Made by a program: the position numbers and the translations under genes. The notes below the pieces were generated by a model. The model was given only the letters and a program-made list of their open reading frames with translations. It was not told the DNA's origin and did not search any database. Below are positions 46,675 to 56,306 of a stretch of DNA of 64,000 nucleotides, piece after piece. The stretch lies in contig ML976702.1 in NCBI GenBank assembly GCA_010015655.1, forward strand, positions 1 to 64,000, in the 5' to 3' direction. This DNA is from Bimuria novae-zelandiae CBS 107.79. Its lineage: Eukaryota > Ascomycota > Dothideomycetes > Pleosporales > Didymosphaeriaceae. The number at the start of each line of letters is the position of its first letter. Positions within the stretch are counted from its first letter, which is position 1.

Positions 46675-47250
46675 GCGCGCCGGAGGCGATGGTTTGCAGT
46701 AATAGCTAAAGAGAAAGAGTGCTGTATGCAGCTCCTGCATAGTGTAGGGTCTTGCCATGCATGGCCGCCACCACATTCTTCACGAAGGCCAGTGGAAATT
46801 CGTGGGCTCGCAGGCGACAATGACGTTAGTTCTCTCCGGTTGGCGGAGGTTTTACCGCCGTATTTTTGGATGCAGACAAAGGAGCCGTATCCTATCACTG
46901 CAGGCAAGCGTCGACCAAGAAGATTCATGATGAAACTGGTTCCCGTTGCTGGGGAAGCTTCCGCTGGCGACTACGTTATTATGGCTCTCGACTTCAAGGA
47001 AGCGAAGGCTCAGGATGGGAGCGCCGAGTATAGGATATCTCGCGTTATCCCCCGATTGCTTCCAGGCGACGAGTTCTTGTATGCTGGGAAACCCTATTCT
47101 TGTCTGCTGGATGCCAATATGTTCTACGAGGATCTCACTGACTTTGGCGCCACAGCCGAGCTTTCCGGTATGCAGGTGTCAGTAGAGGCCACCGCCAAAG
47201 AGCCGTGGATCGTCAATGTCCATGTAGCTTTTACCCCTTGGGTAGTATAG
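46591..47250 (+). CDS. Unknown protein fragment, open frame through the microsatellite
   Basis: An open frame of 219 codons whose first 27 come from the microsatellite. From about codon 75 on, it reads as a normal globular sequence (RPVEIRGLAGDNDVSSLRLA; later DYVIMALDFKEAKAQDGSAE and VIPRLLPGDEFLYAG; end AFTPWVV) in GC-balanced DNA with no stops. I do not recognise the family. It looks like the C-terminal part of a larger protein whose 5' end was lost at the LTR/microsatellite junction. The true start is unknown. Confidence 0.4.
46605..46672. repeat. (AC)34 microsatellite followed by (GC)4
   Basis: Uninterrupted 34 AC dinucleotides, then GCGCGCGC to 46680. It lies at the 5' end of an open frame that would read it as alternating His-Thr, but nothing shows that part is translated. 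It is in the same open frame on both sides, so length changes would shift the frame. Confidence 0.97.
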
Positions 47251-47677
47251 ATGAGATGCATCCAGGTTCAACCACTCGGCACCAGATCGTGGTTACACTG
47301 AGGGCCCTCTTCATGGCGCGCGTGTATCGGCAACAGTATGGAGAGCTGAACCCGCTTGCCGATTGATATCCGTTCCGTGATTCCACAGCTTCCTTTTTTG
47401 AGGGTGGCGTTGATTGAGAGGCGGCCCTCGAACGACTTTAAAGGCCTTTTAATCCAATCGGAAGCCAAGGTTGATTTGAACCGCTGCAGTCATCTTGAAC
47501 ACGATATGCAGACCGCTGCAGGGTCCGTTTCGGGTACCGCCCGCTTTCAGCGCACCACGATTGCGCGAGCACCCTGGTAATCCTTTGCGGCACAGCTACG
47601 CCGGACAAGCTATAGGTACTCCCGCGATCCCCGAAATGAGCCCAAGTAACTCGCCGATCTTTGTTTAATCTACTGAA

Positions 47678-49373
47678 ATGCCTCGCTTCCTGGATAGGGA
47701 AACACTAAGCGCCGCGGGAGTAGAGTACTCGATTCAATGTGTGCCTCTCGATGATAAGTTTCTCCGTGAAAGCCCTCAGGGGCATACCCTTGCTCTGTAT
47801 CTTTTAGATTTCGAGCATACCATTTCACAGGAATCCCTCGTAAGCCACCCCTACAACTCGTAAAGCCGTTTCTCCACATGTTAAAATTTTCCGTCGAATT
47901 AGGCAGATTTAGACGGGAAAGCACTAATCCGCCTGAGGAAGGAGCATGAGGACATGATCATACCCCAGAAACAACCCAGCGAGGATTCCAGACGATTGAC
48001 TGCATTCGTGGAGCGTTATGACCTGGAAACCTGCAACCAACGGTTCAATTTAGCCTTGGATATCAAGCAGCGAGCATGTGCAATTGAATCGGAAGACGAG
48101 CAAAGGTGGAGCGAGATCCTCGAGCAACTTGTATTCGGGAGATATATTCAGCAAGCAAGAAGGCAGGAATGGGTTTCAACTAAACAAACTGCTGCAGGGG
48201 TATTGCAGCGATTCAGAGCGTGAGCCCCCTTCTGGTCTAGCAGGAATCAAGCGTTGATTATCGGTAGGGAGCGAGACCACGTCTGGCATTTCGGCAGAGG
48301 GGTCCTGCAAGAATACGGCCAAGAATCACAGCGGGAGCTCACGGCACCAAAACCGGATCTCTACTTTAGTTTTCACGCCATAGGTTGGGGCGTGAATGAA
48401 CTGGGCCCAATGGGAAAAGATGACTACGTCCAAAACTTCACTCAGACGAAACTGGTCAGGCTGTACGAGGAGTACCGAAAGATCTCGAAGGAAAAGGAAA
48501 TGCAGGCATGGCAGTTTGGTTTCATGCCTAGTCCGGTCACGGCGTTTTATAAATCTCGAGGCGTCAAAAATCAACAGTGCTTCCCTTGGTTGATCTGCGA
48601 ATGGAAGCATCAGGGCAAGCGGGGAACTCTCGATGAAAAGCGGACATACTTTCAAGCGGCTAACGCCGCTGCCGTATGTTTGACATTGCTCGCCAATGCT
48701 GCCGCGACCGAGCGCTGGAGCCTGGAAAAGGGGGATCTCCGGCCGGTCATCTGCATGACCTTTGTAGGAGAGTCCATCAGAGTATGGATTGCATACGTTG
48801 CTTCGATTGACGAGCAGACCGTTCGCTACAAATATGTACTCTACCTCTGACCCACTTGCGCACGTTTCCACTGACTAGAGATTTTAGAAAATGCAATGTA
48901 TTTGGAGAGGGAGTCTGAGGAGCGTCATCGACAATGTCATGCTATCCGTCATCATCGATAGGGTGCATTTCTGGGCGATGAACCACCTCAAGCCTTGGCT
49001 ATCGTCGTGCGTTGATCGATGGGCTCGATTCATCGAAGAAAGACAGGAGGAAATCGATTCGAGGATCGAGGCTGAAGGGGGGCACAAGGCCGCAGGCAGC
49101 GGAGACGAATCGCCCAACTTCTCGTTTAAACGCGCGGCTACACTGGACGACTTCATCGACAATGACGAGCAAGAGAGTGATGATGAAGCTTCCTACAAAG
49201 CGGGCACAGAAGACGACTCCGATGACTCCAATGCAGGAGATTCGGTGGAAGAGGATTCCGAACAGGAACAACGAGTGGAAGACCCCAGAGATGCTGTACG
49301 CAGGACGCGGAGCGCATCAAACACCCCAAAGAAAAGCAAGTATCAGATACCGTTTCGGCCAAAGAAATCCTAG
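47678..49373 (+). pseudogene. PD-(D/E)XK nuclease-like protein with an in-frame stop
   Basis: Exons 47678-47839, 47903-48835 and 48888-49373, with introns of 63 bp (GTAAGC...TTAG; a GCAG acceptor three bases on is also in frame) and 52 bp (GTACTC...TTAG). One in-frame TGA at 48221-48223 interrupts the second exon. The frame is otherwise open across it, and a 21-24-bp intron there is too short to be credible, so I read it as a nonsense change (or sequencing error). The central domain has PDLYFSFHAIGWGVNELGP, FTQTKLVRLYEEY, PWLICEWKH (E-x-K) and YFQAANAAAVCLTLLANAAA. This matches the pattern of a PD-(D/E)XK-like family abundant in filamentous ascomycetes (resembles DUF7924). A conserved RVHFWAMNHLKPWL segment precedes an acidic, Asp/Glu/Ser-rich tail and a basic end. 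Second member of this nuclease-like fold in the window; it differs in sequence from the first. Confidence 0.6.
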
Positions 49374-49822
49374 AAGTTGCATAGCCTTGTGGTAAAGCTA
49401 AAAGGGTCTTGGAAGGGACCAAAGGTACTCTAATCCTGTGGTGTTTTGTGGTCGATTGTATATACGAATGAATTGCTCAACCTTATGTCGATTATCCCGG
49501 AACCACAGAATTGCATGCGCTCCATACACGCACGTTCGAGGTTGCACTAACCGATATCCACCCCAGCATCTCTGCTCTGATCCATAGGAAGACTCAACTA
49601 ATGTTTAAATTTAGGCTACTGGGCTACATCAAGACGAAGCCTGGCGCCCGCCAAAAAAACCCAGCTGACCTTTGCTTTTTGCTCAAGCCCCATCTCATCA
49701 GCCGAGGCCGACCGTATCAGGAACATTTTAACGAAGAAACAGCCTTAGAGGCTAACGATTCAGGGCAGAAGTTTCAGCCACAAGCACGGTGAGCCAATAC
49801 AGCTCCTTTAGCCGACGCTCGG
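49374..49822. other. Intergenic region with an unassigned 93-codon ORF
   Basis: Between the nuclease-like pseudogene and the membrane-protein gene. A plus-strand ORF (49511-49792) could be an upstream exon of the next gene, but I see no shared motif, and the adjoining CTTTAG at 49804-49809 could equally serve as an acceptor for a different upstream exon. Confidence 0.3.
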
Positions 49823-51418
49823 GTGGCTCAGCAACCGGCAACAGACCTTAGAAGTATATATGCGTGTGGCGGACGCGCTGTCTTGCAAGGCTGGAGTCTT
49901 TTTCCGCCCGTCATGGACAGAGCGTTCGCCATGCGAAGAAATGCCACTTTCTGCGAAAACTTGTACGAGCCCAATCCCGACATTGCGGGTCAAGGGGTAA
50001 GCATCTCTCGCAGCACGCCTTCACCGCAACCGAATCCCGGAGCGCTAAACTGATTAACTACAGGTGCTGATAACGTTCATGGCGCACACCGTCTACTACA
50101 TATTCCTCGGCCTAGTCATCACCCCCGTCGTCAATACTTTCTCGCCCAGTTGTACGCACTGCCTCCGCAGAGCCATCAGTCGGCGCCTGGAGATGATAGC
50201 GAACAGTCTACACGCCGGAGTGACGATAGCGGGCCCATCCGAGTTAGCTGGGACCGATACGCGAGCTCGGACGACGGGGAAATCATTTTGCGCAGGGATA
50301 CCGGGGACGAATCTGAGCGCAGAGACGACGGTGACCAATCTGCACGTCGGGACGGCAATCGCAGGCGTACTGCGCCCTTCCAGGCCTGCCGTTCGGGAAA
50401 AGCCGTCGTAGATTTGTTTACTAGGCAATATATTGTCGGACTGGCCTATGTCGTGGCGGCGTTCATCAAGCACAGCGACATCTCATACTATCATCTGCGG
50501 ATAGTACTAGAACTGTGTTCTATTAACATAGTCGTGCTATTCGTTTGCGCATATACGCGGAAGACGCTTCCAGGTAAGGGACCTTAAACGTAAGAGCACG
50601 CTCATATTATACTGAGATGAAGTTCTAGGTCTGGTGGAAAGGCAACGAGCACGAGAGCGCACAGCGCCTCAACCATGGCCCAGAGACCGTCGCTTCTTTG
50701 GCTGGCAGGTTTCTTCCGGCACGCAATTCCAGGACTCCGTGGCGCTTCTCAGTTTTGGAATCTTCGCGGGCCTGCACCTCGGCCTGGTGGTTCACACCGT
50801 GGTTCGGAGCATTCGAGACGAGAACTTTCAGCGCTGTTTTCCGGCAGACCACGGGACCCTTATTTTTACTGTGGTCTTGTTGGCTTGCTTCTATTATGCC
50901 TTCTATAACGTATCGGCAGATGAGGGGCCGTCCGGGGGGCGAAGGCGTGCGTTTTAGGATTATAAAATCACGAATTGGCTTTTCGCGCTCGCATTATCGG
51001 TAGGGTTCGTCGTTGCCCATTATGTACAGCTAGTGTACATCATGCGCGCTTTCCGGGGCCCAGCGGGGAAGATAAGTCCAGAGCTCGAGCTTGGTTTTGG
51101 GCAGGTGCTCATTTTTTCATGATCCTCCAGCTCTTGGTCGAGTTCGGGAATGGCCTATAGGGTTGGTTCCCCTCCTCCTGCAAAGCCAGAAGTTACTGAC
51201 AGACTCCAGTGGACTTGGACCGGATACACAAACACTTTTCCGATAATGGGGGTAGCATTCTAAGCTCTTTCGTCATCTTCTGCTCAGTTCTCGTGCCTTT
51301 ACTTCCGGGAAAACTACGCCAGGAGGTCCTGCATAGTTGGTACAGTGGTCTAAAGGGGCTCGCTCAAAAGTCTAAGAAGGGGCTCTCGGCCATGTCGGCG
51401 AAACTATCAGGTGAGTGA
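49823..51418 (+). pseudogene. Multi-pass fungal membrane protein, frameshifted
   Basis: Segments on the plus strand join into a polytopic membrane protein of a type common in filamentous ascomycetes: an ENLYEPNPDIAGQGV signature at the first intron (GTAAGC at 49999, ACAG at about 50063), a membrane segment (VYYIFLGLVITPVV), a hydrophilic Arg/Asp-rich loop, another segment (YIVGLAYVVAAFIKH), an intron (GTAAGG...TTCTAG, about 50575-50630), membrane segments in LGLVVHTVV and LIFTVVLLACFYYA, and a last one near 50985 (ALALSVGFVVAHY). The frame must change without splice signals near 50145 and near 51100, so the copy is broken or the assembly has indels. Function of the family is unknown. The final part (51209-51418) may be a last exon. 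Confidence 0.45.
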
Positions 51419-52112
51419 CGCAGGGTGTGTAATGTCGGCAAGACTAGCGAATTAAAAGAATGGGTACACGGTTTATTCAAGAAGCCACGTAGGAAAACCA
51501 ATGCGTTTAAGATCAAAAAAGGGCCACTGGACTCATCGCCTTAATCGCCGAAGCCTAGAAAGTAGGATGGGAGCGGTGAGGAAGAGGCTTCCGCGAACGC
51601 AAGCGGGCCGCAGGAGCCCCGGGACCCGGACGAAATATTACCTGTCCTCTAACAAAGTCGTAGGTGTATCGGTGGAGTTGGTCGTTTGTGCTGGATGGCG
51701 CGATGTCGTGAAGTGCCGGCAGGCCACGTGGAAGAGTGGTGTTTGAGGTCATAGATTCACTGTCGCATAAAGAATTGGATGGAATGAAGTCAAAATGAAG
51801 CCATGTCACCGTGTTCCAGATGCGGAGATGAAACGACGCGCCCAAGAGGGACGAGCAGATTGACTGCAGACACTTGGTCAACTAAACTCGGATCAGCCGG
51901 GGTTACAATCAGCCACGACAAGACTCACCACAGATGATTGAAAGGACAAACCCATCTTATAGACGGGCTGGCAAGCATTATTTTCCGGTTCCAACGCCTA
52001 AGACTGTCATACGAGCCACACGAAAAAGCCGGCGGCTGCAGCCTTGATGGCATCCGGGCCCCGTGCGCATCTAGAACATGACTTTGTATCGTGCCCCAAT
52101 CGGAGAATGTCA
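51419..52112. other. Intergenic, no gene supported
   Basis: About 690 bp of host-like composition. ORFs on both strands (51501-51746 plus; 51881-51555 minus) overlap and show no recognised motif. Could hold the 3' end of the membrane-protein gene. Confidence 0.4.
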
Positions 52113-52613
52113 TTAGTCCTCCATGTCGTCGGCATCCCTGCCGGGACTCCTGCTCCTCCCTCTACCGCGGCCCCCTCCGCGCCTCTCGTCGCGCGCGCGG
52201 CCCTTAGCCGCGGGCGGAGGACGCACGAAGACAAAACCGACGGTGATCTTGTGCTCGAGCAGCTCCTGGCCGTTGGGCGCCCTTGATGGCGGCTTTCGCT
52301 TCGTCGAGGGTAGGGTACTCGAGGACGTAGCCCTGGGCGTTTTAGCACTTTCCGTGAGCCGGGTTGACGACGCCCACCTTCACATAGCCTGTCCGCCTTT
52401 CCAGATTGAGGTGGAGGTTCTTAATGGTGCCAAACTCGCCAAACATGTCCTGCAGATCCTCCTCGGTGGCCTCCTCGTGGACGTTTGTGACAATGATGAT
52501 CCAGCCTTCGATGAGCGGACAGCCGTGGCGCCGGCCTGGGTGCGGGGGTCGCTGGTCTTAACTTCGACGGACGCACGCTCGGGCTGGTCAATTTCCATCT
52601 CGGTGTCGGCCAT
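52113..52613 (-). pseudogene. RNA-binding protein 8A / Y14 (exon-junction complex), two frameshifts
   Basis: Minus strand, start MADTEMEIDQPE at 52613, stop TAA at 52113-52115, intron 52333-52377 (GTGGGC...CCCAG, 45 bp, branch-like CTAAAAC). It encodes an [23 protein letters not shown] (RNP2 region), then [20 protein letters not shown] and, after the intron, YPTLDEAKAAIKGA, HKITVGFVFVRPP, and an Arg/Gly/Ser-rich tail ending DDMED. This is the Y14 pattern; in intact relatives the protein binds Mago and forms the exon-junction complex core. Two one-base indels break the frame, one just before EGWIIIV (near 52518) and one after AAIKGA (near 52285). Outside these, no other defect is visible. Assembly error is the main alternative to a real pseudogene. 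Confidence 0.75.
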
Positions 52614-52970
52614 GGCTGCGGTGCGCGGGTGGAGGCGTGGGGGTGAATGTGTTGGCAGCGTGGAGGGCTGGATTCACCATGAGGACCCCGCCAAGAGTTA
52701 CCCTCCGCCCTTTCCCACTAAGACTAAAAGGGCTAGCGCGAACGCTCGAATAGAAACAGCCACACGACGCCTCACCTTCATCCGTCATACGAAGCCATAC
52801 CAGAGGTCATACTTACCGCCCTGCTGCTGCACTCTGTGTTGTCTTCATTTTCTTCAATTGCGGTATCTCGAGCCCATATCATAGAGCAAGACGGCGCCAA
52901 GACCTTAACGGGTCCCCAATTGCCTGGAATGACCCGCCACTTCGACAGCACATTCACAGATGAAGAATGC

Positions 52971-53561
52971 CTATTCCCACACGCAGAGCTTATTACCGGT
53001 GCTGTTGTCAACCCTCGGAATGGCTGGTTTCGGCCCTCCGAACAGTTCCCACTTGGTGAGAGCCGCAACGCTTAGCGGCGTCAGCCCCGCCGACGTACCT
53101 AGCTCGTCTGAGCAGATCTGATAGAGTCCTGTCTCTTTGATAAGCCCTTCCTGTTGCAGCGTACTATAGGCCGTTGTAAGCTCACGACGACGGCTGTGCT
53201 GCTTATAATATTGCCTGTGCCCAACCCGAATATCCTGATCCCCGCCAAGGCCAGCCCACGCGTGTATGAAGGCTTTGGAAGTCTACTTGACGCCTTGAAG
53301 GGCGCGGACCATAGCCTCCAGCTTCTGTTCTCGCGATAACCGAACGCCGCGCACTGAAGGGCTGGGTTGACTGCCCTCTACAGGCTCTGGCGCTGTCTGA
53401 GAGCTTAAAACCGGGATTAATCGATTAAGGGGACTTGACGGCGCGTCGGAGAGGGGGGAGGAGGGCTGCATAGTCGACGGTGGGCTGGAAAGAAGACTGG
53501 ATAGGTCATCAGAGGAGTCGAACGCGGGCGCAAATGCTGAGCAAGCGGCTATCGTAGGCAT
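52971..53561 (-). pseudogene. Unknown protein with one in-frame stop
   Basis: A minus-strand frame of 197 codons from MPTIAACSAFAPAFDSSDDL to a TAG at 52971-52973, broken by a single in-frame TAG at 53283-53285 (between GVK and TSKAF). The N-terminal 90 residues are Ser/Pro-rich. After the stop, the sequence has a helical, basic character (HRQYYKQHSRRRELTTAYST, LQQEGLIKETGLYQICSDEL). I recognise no family with confidence; a transposon-borne origin is possible. The TAG lies where a TGG would read Trp, a RIP-type change. The opposing plus-strand ORF (52836-53075) is the weaker alternative. Confidence 0.4.
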
Positions 53562-53909
53562 TAGCGGTGTTGATCGAATCGAAAGCGACGACTAAGAGCT
53601 ACAAATTGCGCGTATTCTAAAGGGTTTTGGGTAACGTTAAAGGATATAGGTGTAGTCAATAAGAGCCCTCACAGAAGCCTATCCGAGCACCACTTAGATC
53701 CGAACCAAAACCCCTTAGACCCTCCGGCTGACTTGGTCCTCGCGACTCTCTGATTGGCTCAGACGAACTCAGGTTATGTACAAAGGGTAATCTCAATAAA
53801 GTCGGCCGTCACGTGCAGCAGGGATTCCTGCAGGGGTAGCAACTTCAAAAGTCGGGCATCTTGATTCCATCTAAAGTATGAGCAAATACACCCAAATAAG
53901 ATGTTCTAA

Positions 53910-54234
53910 TTATGCTGTAAAGTTGTTCTGGCCACCTGCGTCCTCGCAGAGCTCTGCAACGCGCATAAAGTAGGTGGGATGAAGCTTTTCGGCCATATAC
54001 TGCCTGAGTGTCTTATCACCTTGCCAGACCTCCTTTTTGGCCTCCTTGGAACTTGATAGGCATTCGTAACTTGCCAAAAAACCTTCTAGACGCCCAAAAC
54101 AGCGCTCAATTGGGTGTAAGTCGGGTGAATTAGGAGGCTAAGGGCCAAACTTAATTCTTAGAGCTTTAATTTCTAGCTAGCAGTACTAGAGGCCTAGTGT
54201 TACGATCCCGAAGGATAGCGCAGGAATGAATCTC
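53910..54234 (-). pseudogene. Tc1/mariner transposase, C-terminal part
   Basis: The minus strand reads PPNSPDLHPIERCFGRLEGF, the hallmark W-P-NSPDLNPIE motif with the third catalytic acidic residue (here preceded by a stop where Trp would be), followed by about 60 residues ending GGQNNFTA and a TAA at 53910-53912. A pogo element cuts it at the TA at 54235-54236. Two or three in-frame stops occur before the motif. Confidence 0.75.
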
Positions 54235-54236
54235 TA

Positions 54237-56026
54237 AGCTAGCCGATACGTAAGCTGGCCACCCGGGTAAGCTGGCCACCCCACCAAAACGCGACACCTG
54301 CACAAAACACACCACATCTCTCCACAACGCTTATTAATATAGACGCCCGTGAGCATGCTATACAATTAGCTATTAAAGATTTTAATGTAGGTATTTATTC
54401 TAGTTATCGCGCTATAGCTACCGCGTATAGTATTTCTTAATCAACCCTATTAACGCGCATTAATAGCGTACAAAACTAACGCGTTAGTTACTAACACTAG
54501 TAGCGTTTAACTCCTCTATAGAAGGACTTCCTAGTAGAATAGATCCTTAAAGAAGACGTACGCGCCTACCCTCCCTTACACGCTTGCGCTTAAAAAATAG
54601 CTAATTAAATTCTACGTATAAATGGCGACAACTAGCCTATTAGTAAGCTCTGGCTCTCACACTTCCTCCGGCGCCAGCCACGCGTTGCCTCTATAGTCAG
54701 CAGAAAGCTAGAGGCTCAGAGAGCTGATGCAGCGACACTAGAGCAGCTACGCGCGTTCCTAGAGCTCTATAAATAGACTTAACAGCGGCTCAACATACGG
54801 GTGGAGAACACATACAATATGGATGAGACTGGCATTGCCCTAGGGATATGTACCAACACCAGAGTACTCTCTAGTAGTTAAAAGAAGAAGGCTTATGTTC
54901 GCTCTCTAGAGAATCGCTAGTGGGTCTCTATAATCGAGTGTGTATTGGCAACAGGGCGGAAGCTACGCTATGCAGTTATCTTTAAGGGCTAGAGCCTACA
55001 GACAACATAGTTCTCCTCGTCCCACGTACCTGACTGGATCTACACTACCTCTGAGAACGGATAGACGTTAAAAGCAATAGGTGTTAAGTGGCTACAGCGC
55101 ATATTCATACCTGAGACGGCTATATCTAATAGCCAGCACAGGCTCCTCATCCTCGACGGTCACGGCAGCCATATTAATATAGACTTCCTGTGGCTCTGCA
55201 AGCTACATCGTATACAGCTCTTATATCTACCTGCGTACACTTCACACGTCCTACAGCCTCTCGATCTCGCTCCTTTCTCTATAATCAAGTCTAGCTACAG
55301 GCGTTAGATCTAAGAGCTCGCATCACTCGACAACGCTACGCCTATTAAGAAGGAGCGCTTTATCACTTGCTATTATTAAGCTAGGGAGGAAGGCTTCACA
55401 GAGCGTGTAATTTAAGCTAGCTAGCAGGCATCTAGTATCTGCCTATTTAACATTAATCACGTGCTTAGCTCGTCGCAGGTCTCTCAGAGGCCTACTACGC
55501 CTACACGTCAGCAGCAGCCTCAGCAGCAGCTCCAGAGCTTCCTCTCTACTCCCCAGGGCCCTCACGATCTCTATATAGCGCAGCGCAGCGTCCAGAGCGT
55601 CGAGAATCTAGGTCGTACGACCCGGCTACTCCTACAGAAAGCAGGTAAGGCTCTAGCAGCTGCAAATGCTAGAGCTATAGGCCTAGAAGCAGAGAAAAGA
55701 CGACTTAAGCAGCAGCTAGAGATATCTACCTCTTAGCGTCAGCGTAAGCGCGTTCAAGTAGACCTAAATTAACACTTTATAGAGGTAGAGAGTATTAGGG
55801 AGGCTATACGCGCAGCTAAGGCTTTAGTAGTTTAATTACGTAGATCTACTATATTAAGCACCTTAGAAGTAGCTACTAGAGCTACAGTAGCTACAGCGCT
55901 TGAATCTATGTGTAGTTAATGGCAATTATAAGAAGCGTTATTGAGAAATCGTGTGTTTTGTGCAGGTGTCGTGTTTTGGTGGGGTGGCCAGCTTACCCGG
56001 GTGGCCAGCTTACGTATCGGCTAGCT
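54237..56026 (+). mobile_element. Complete pogo/Fot-type DNA transposon (1790 bp)
   Basis: Inverted repeats of about 75 bp with one mismatch (54237-54311 and 55952-56026) begin AGCTAGCCGATAC and contain GTAAGCTGGCCACC twice, separated by CGG. TA duplications are at 54235-54236 and 56027-56028. The terminal AGCTAGC is shared with the element at 31308-33088. Inserted into a Tc1/mariner transposase. Confidence 0.92.
54330..55925 (+). pseudogene. Pogo transposase with RIP-type stops, C-terminus open
   Basis: Degenerate plus-strand transposase: NMDETGIALGICTNTRVL near 54820 (first catalytic Asp), LLILDGHGSHINIDFLWLCK near 55146 (second Asp), and AYTSHVLQPLDLAPFSIIKS near 55235 (third Asp region). 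All three acidic positions survive, but TAG/TAA codons interrupt the frame. The last 91 codons (55461-55736) are open and Gln/Pro/Lys-rich (RQQQPQQQLQ), ending in a coiled coil. It is related to, but clearly distinct from, the transposase at 31407. Confidence 0.8.
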
Positions 56027-56028
56027 TA

Positions 56029-56306
56029 TGGTGGACGAGGTGTCCAGGAAGGGACGCAGGTCGCACGGCACGAGGGCCGTGGGGCAACACGCCGGACCAA
56101 TGTATCACGTGACGACGCTCTGTCTTGGCGGACAGAGCGCCGACATACCGAACGGGCGTATCACGTGATGACGCTCTGTCTTGGCGGACAGAGCGCCGAC
56201 ACACCGACGCTCTGTAAGGGCCCACAGAGCGACTGCGCTCTGTGGGGAACGACAGAGCACCCAGGGACAAGGGAGGAAACAGACTAGTATATAGTGTGAC
56301 GATTCT
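56029..56306. repeat. GC-rich repeat block with 56-bp tandem units and palindromes
   Basis: Two tandem units begin at 56102 and 56158 (GTATCACGTGACGACGCTCT, then TTGGCGGACAGAGCGCCGACA). Each contains GCTCTGTC-x-GACAGAGC, a palindrome capable of forming a hairpin, and shorter copies (GCTCTGTAAGGGCCCACAGA) follow. The block ends at the gap. It does not match mariner sequence and may be the start of another inserted element (LTR-like TATATAG at 56290). Confidence 0.7.

Noticed and set aside
48220..48243. A 21-24-bp intron that would remove the TGA in the nuclease-like gene
   Set aside because: Shorter than any accepted spliceosomal intron in these fungi; the frame is the same on both sides, so a nonsense change is simpler.
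52123..52884. 253-codon plus-strand ORF opposite the RBM8A copy
   Set aside because: Its start lies antisense to the RRM; the minus strand has clear RRM motifs, a splice site and an RS/RG tail.
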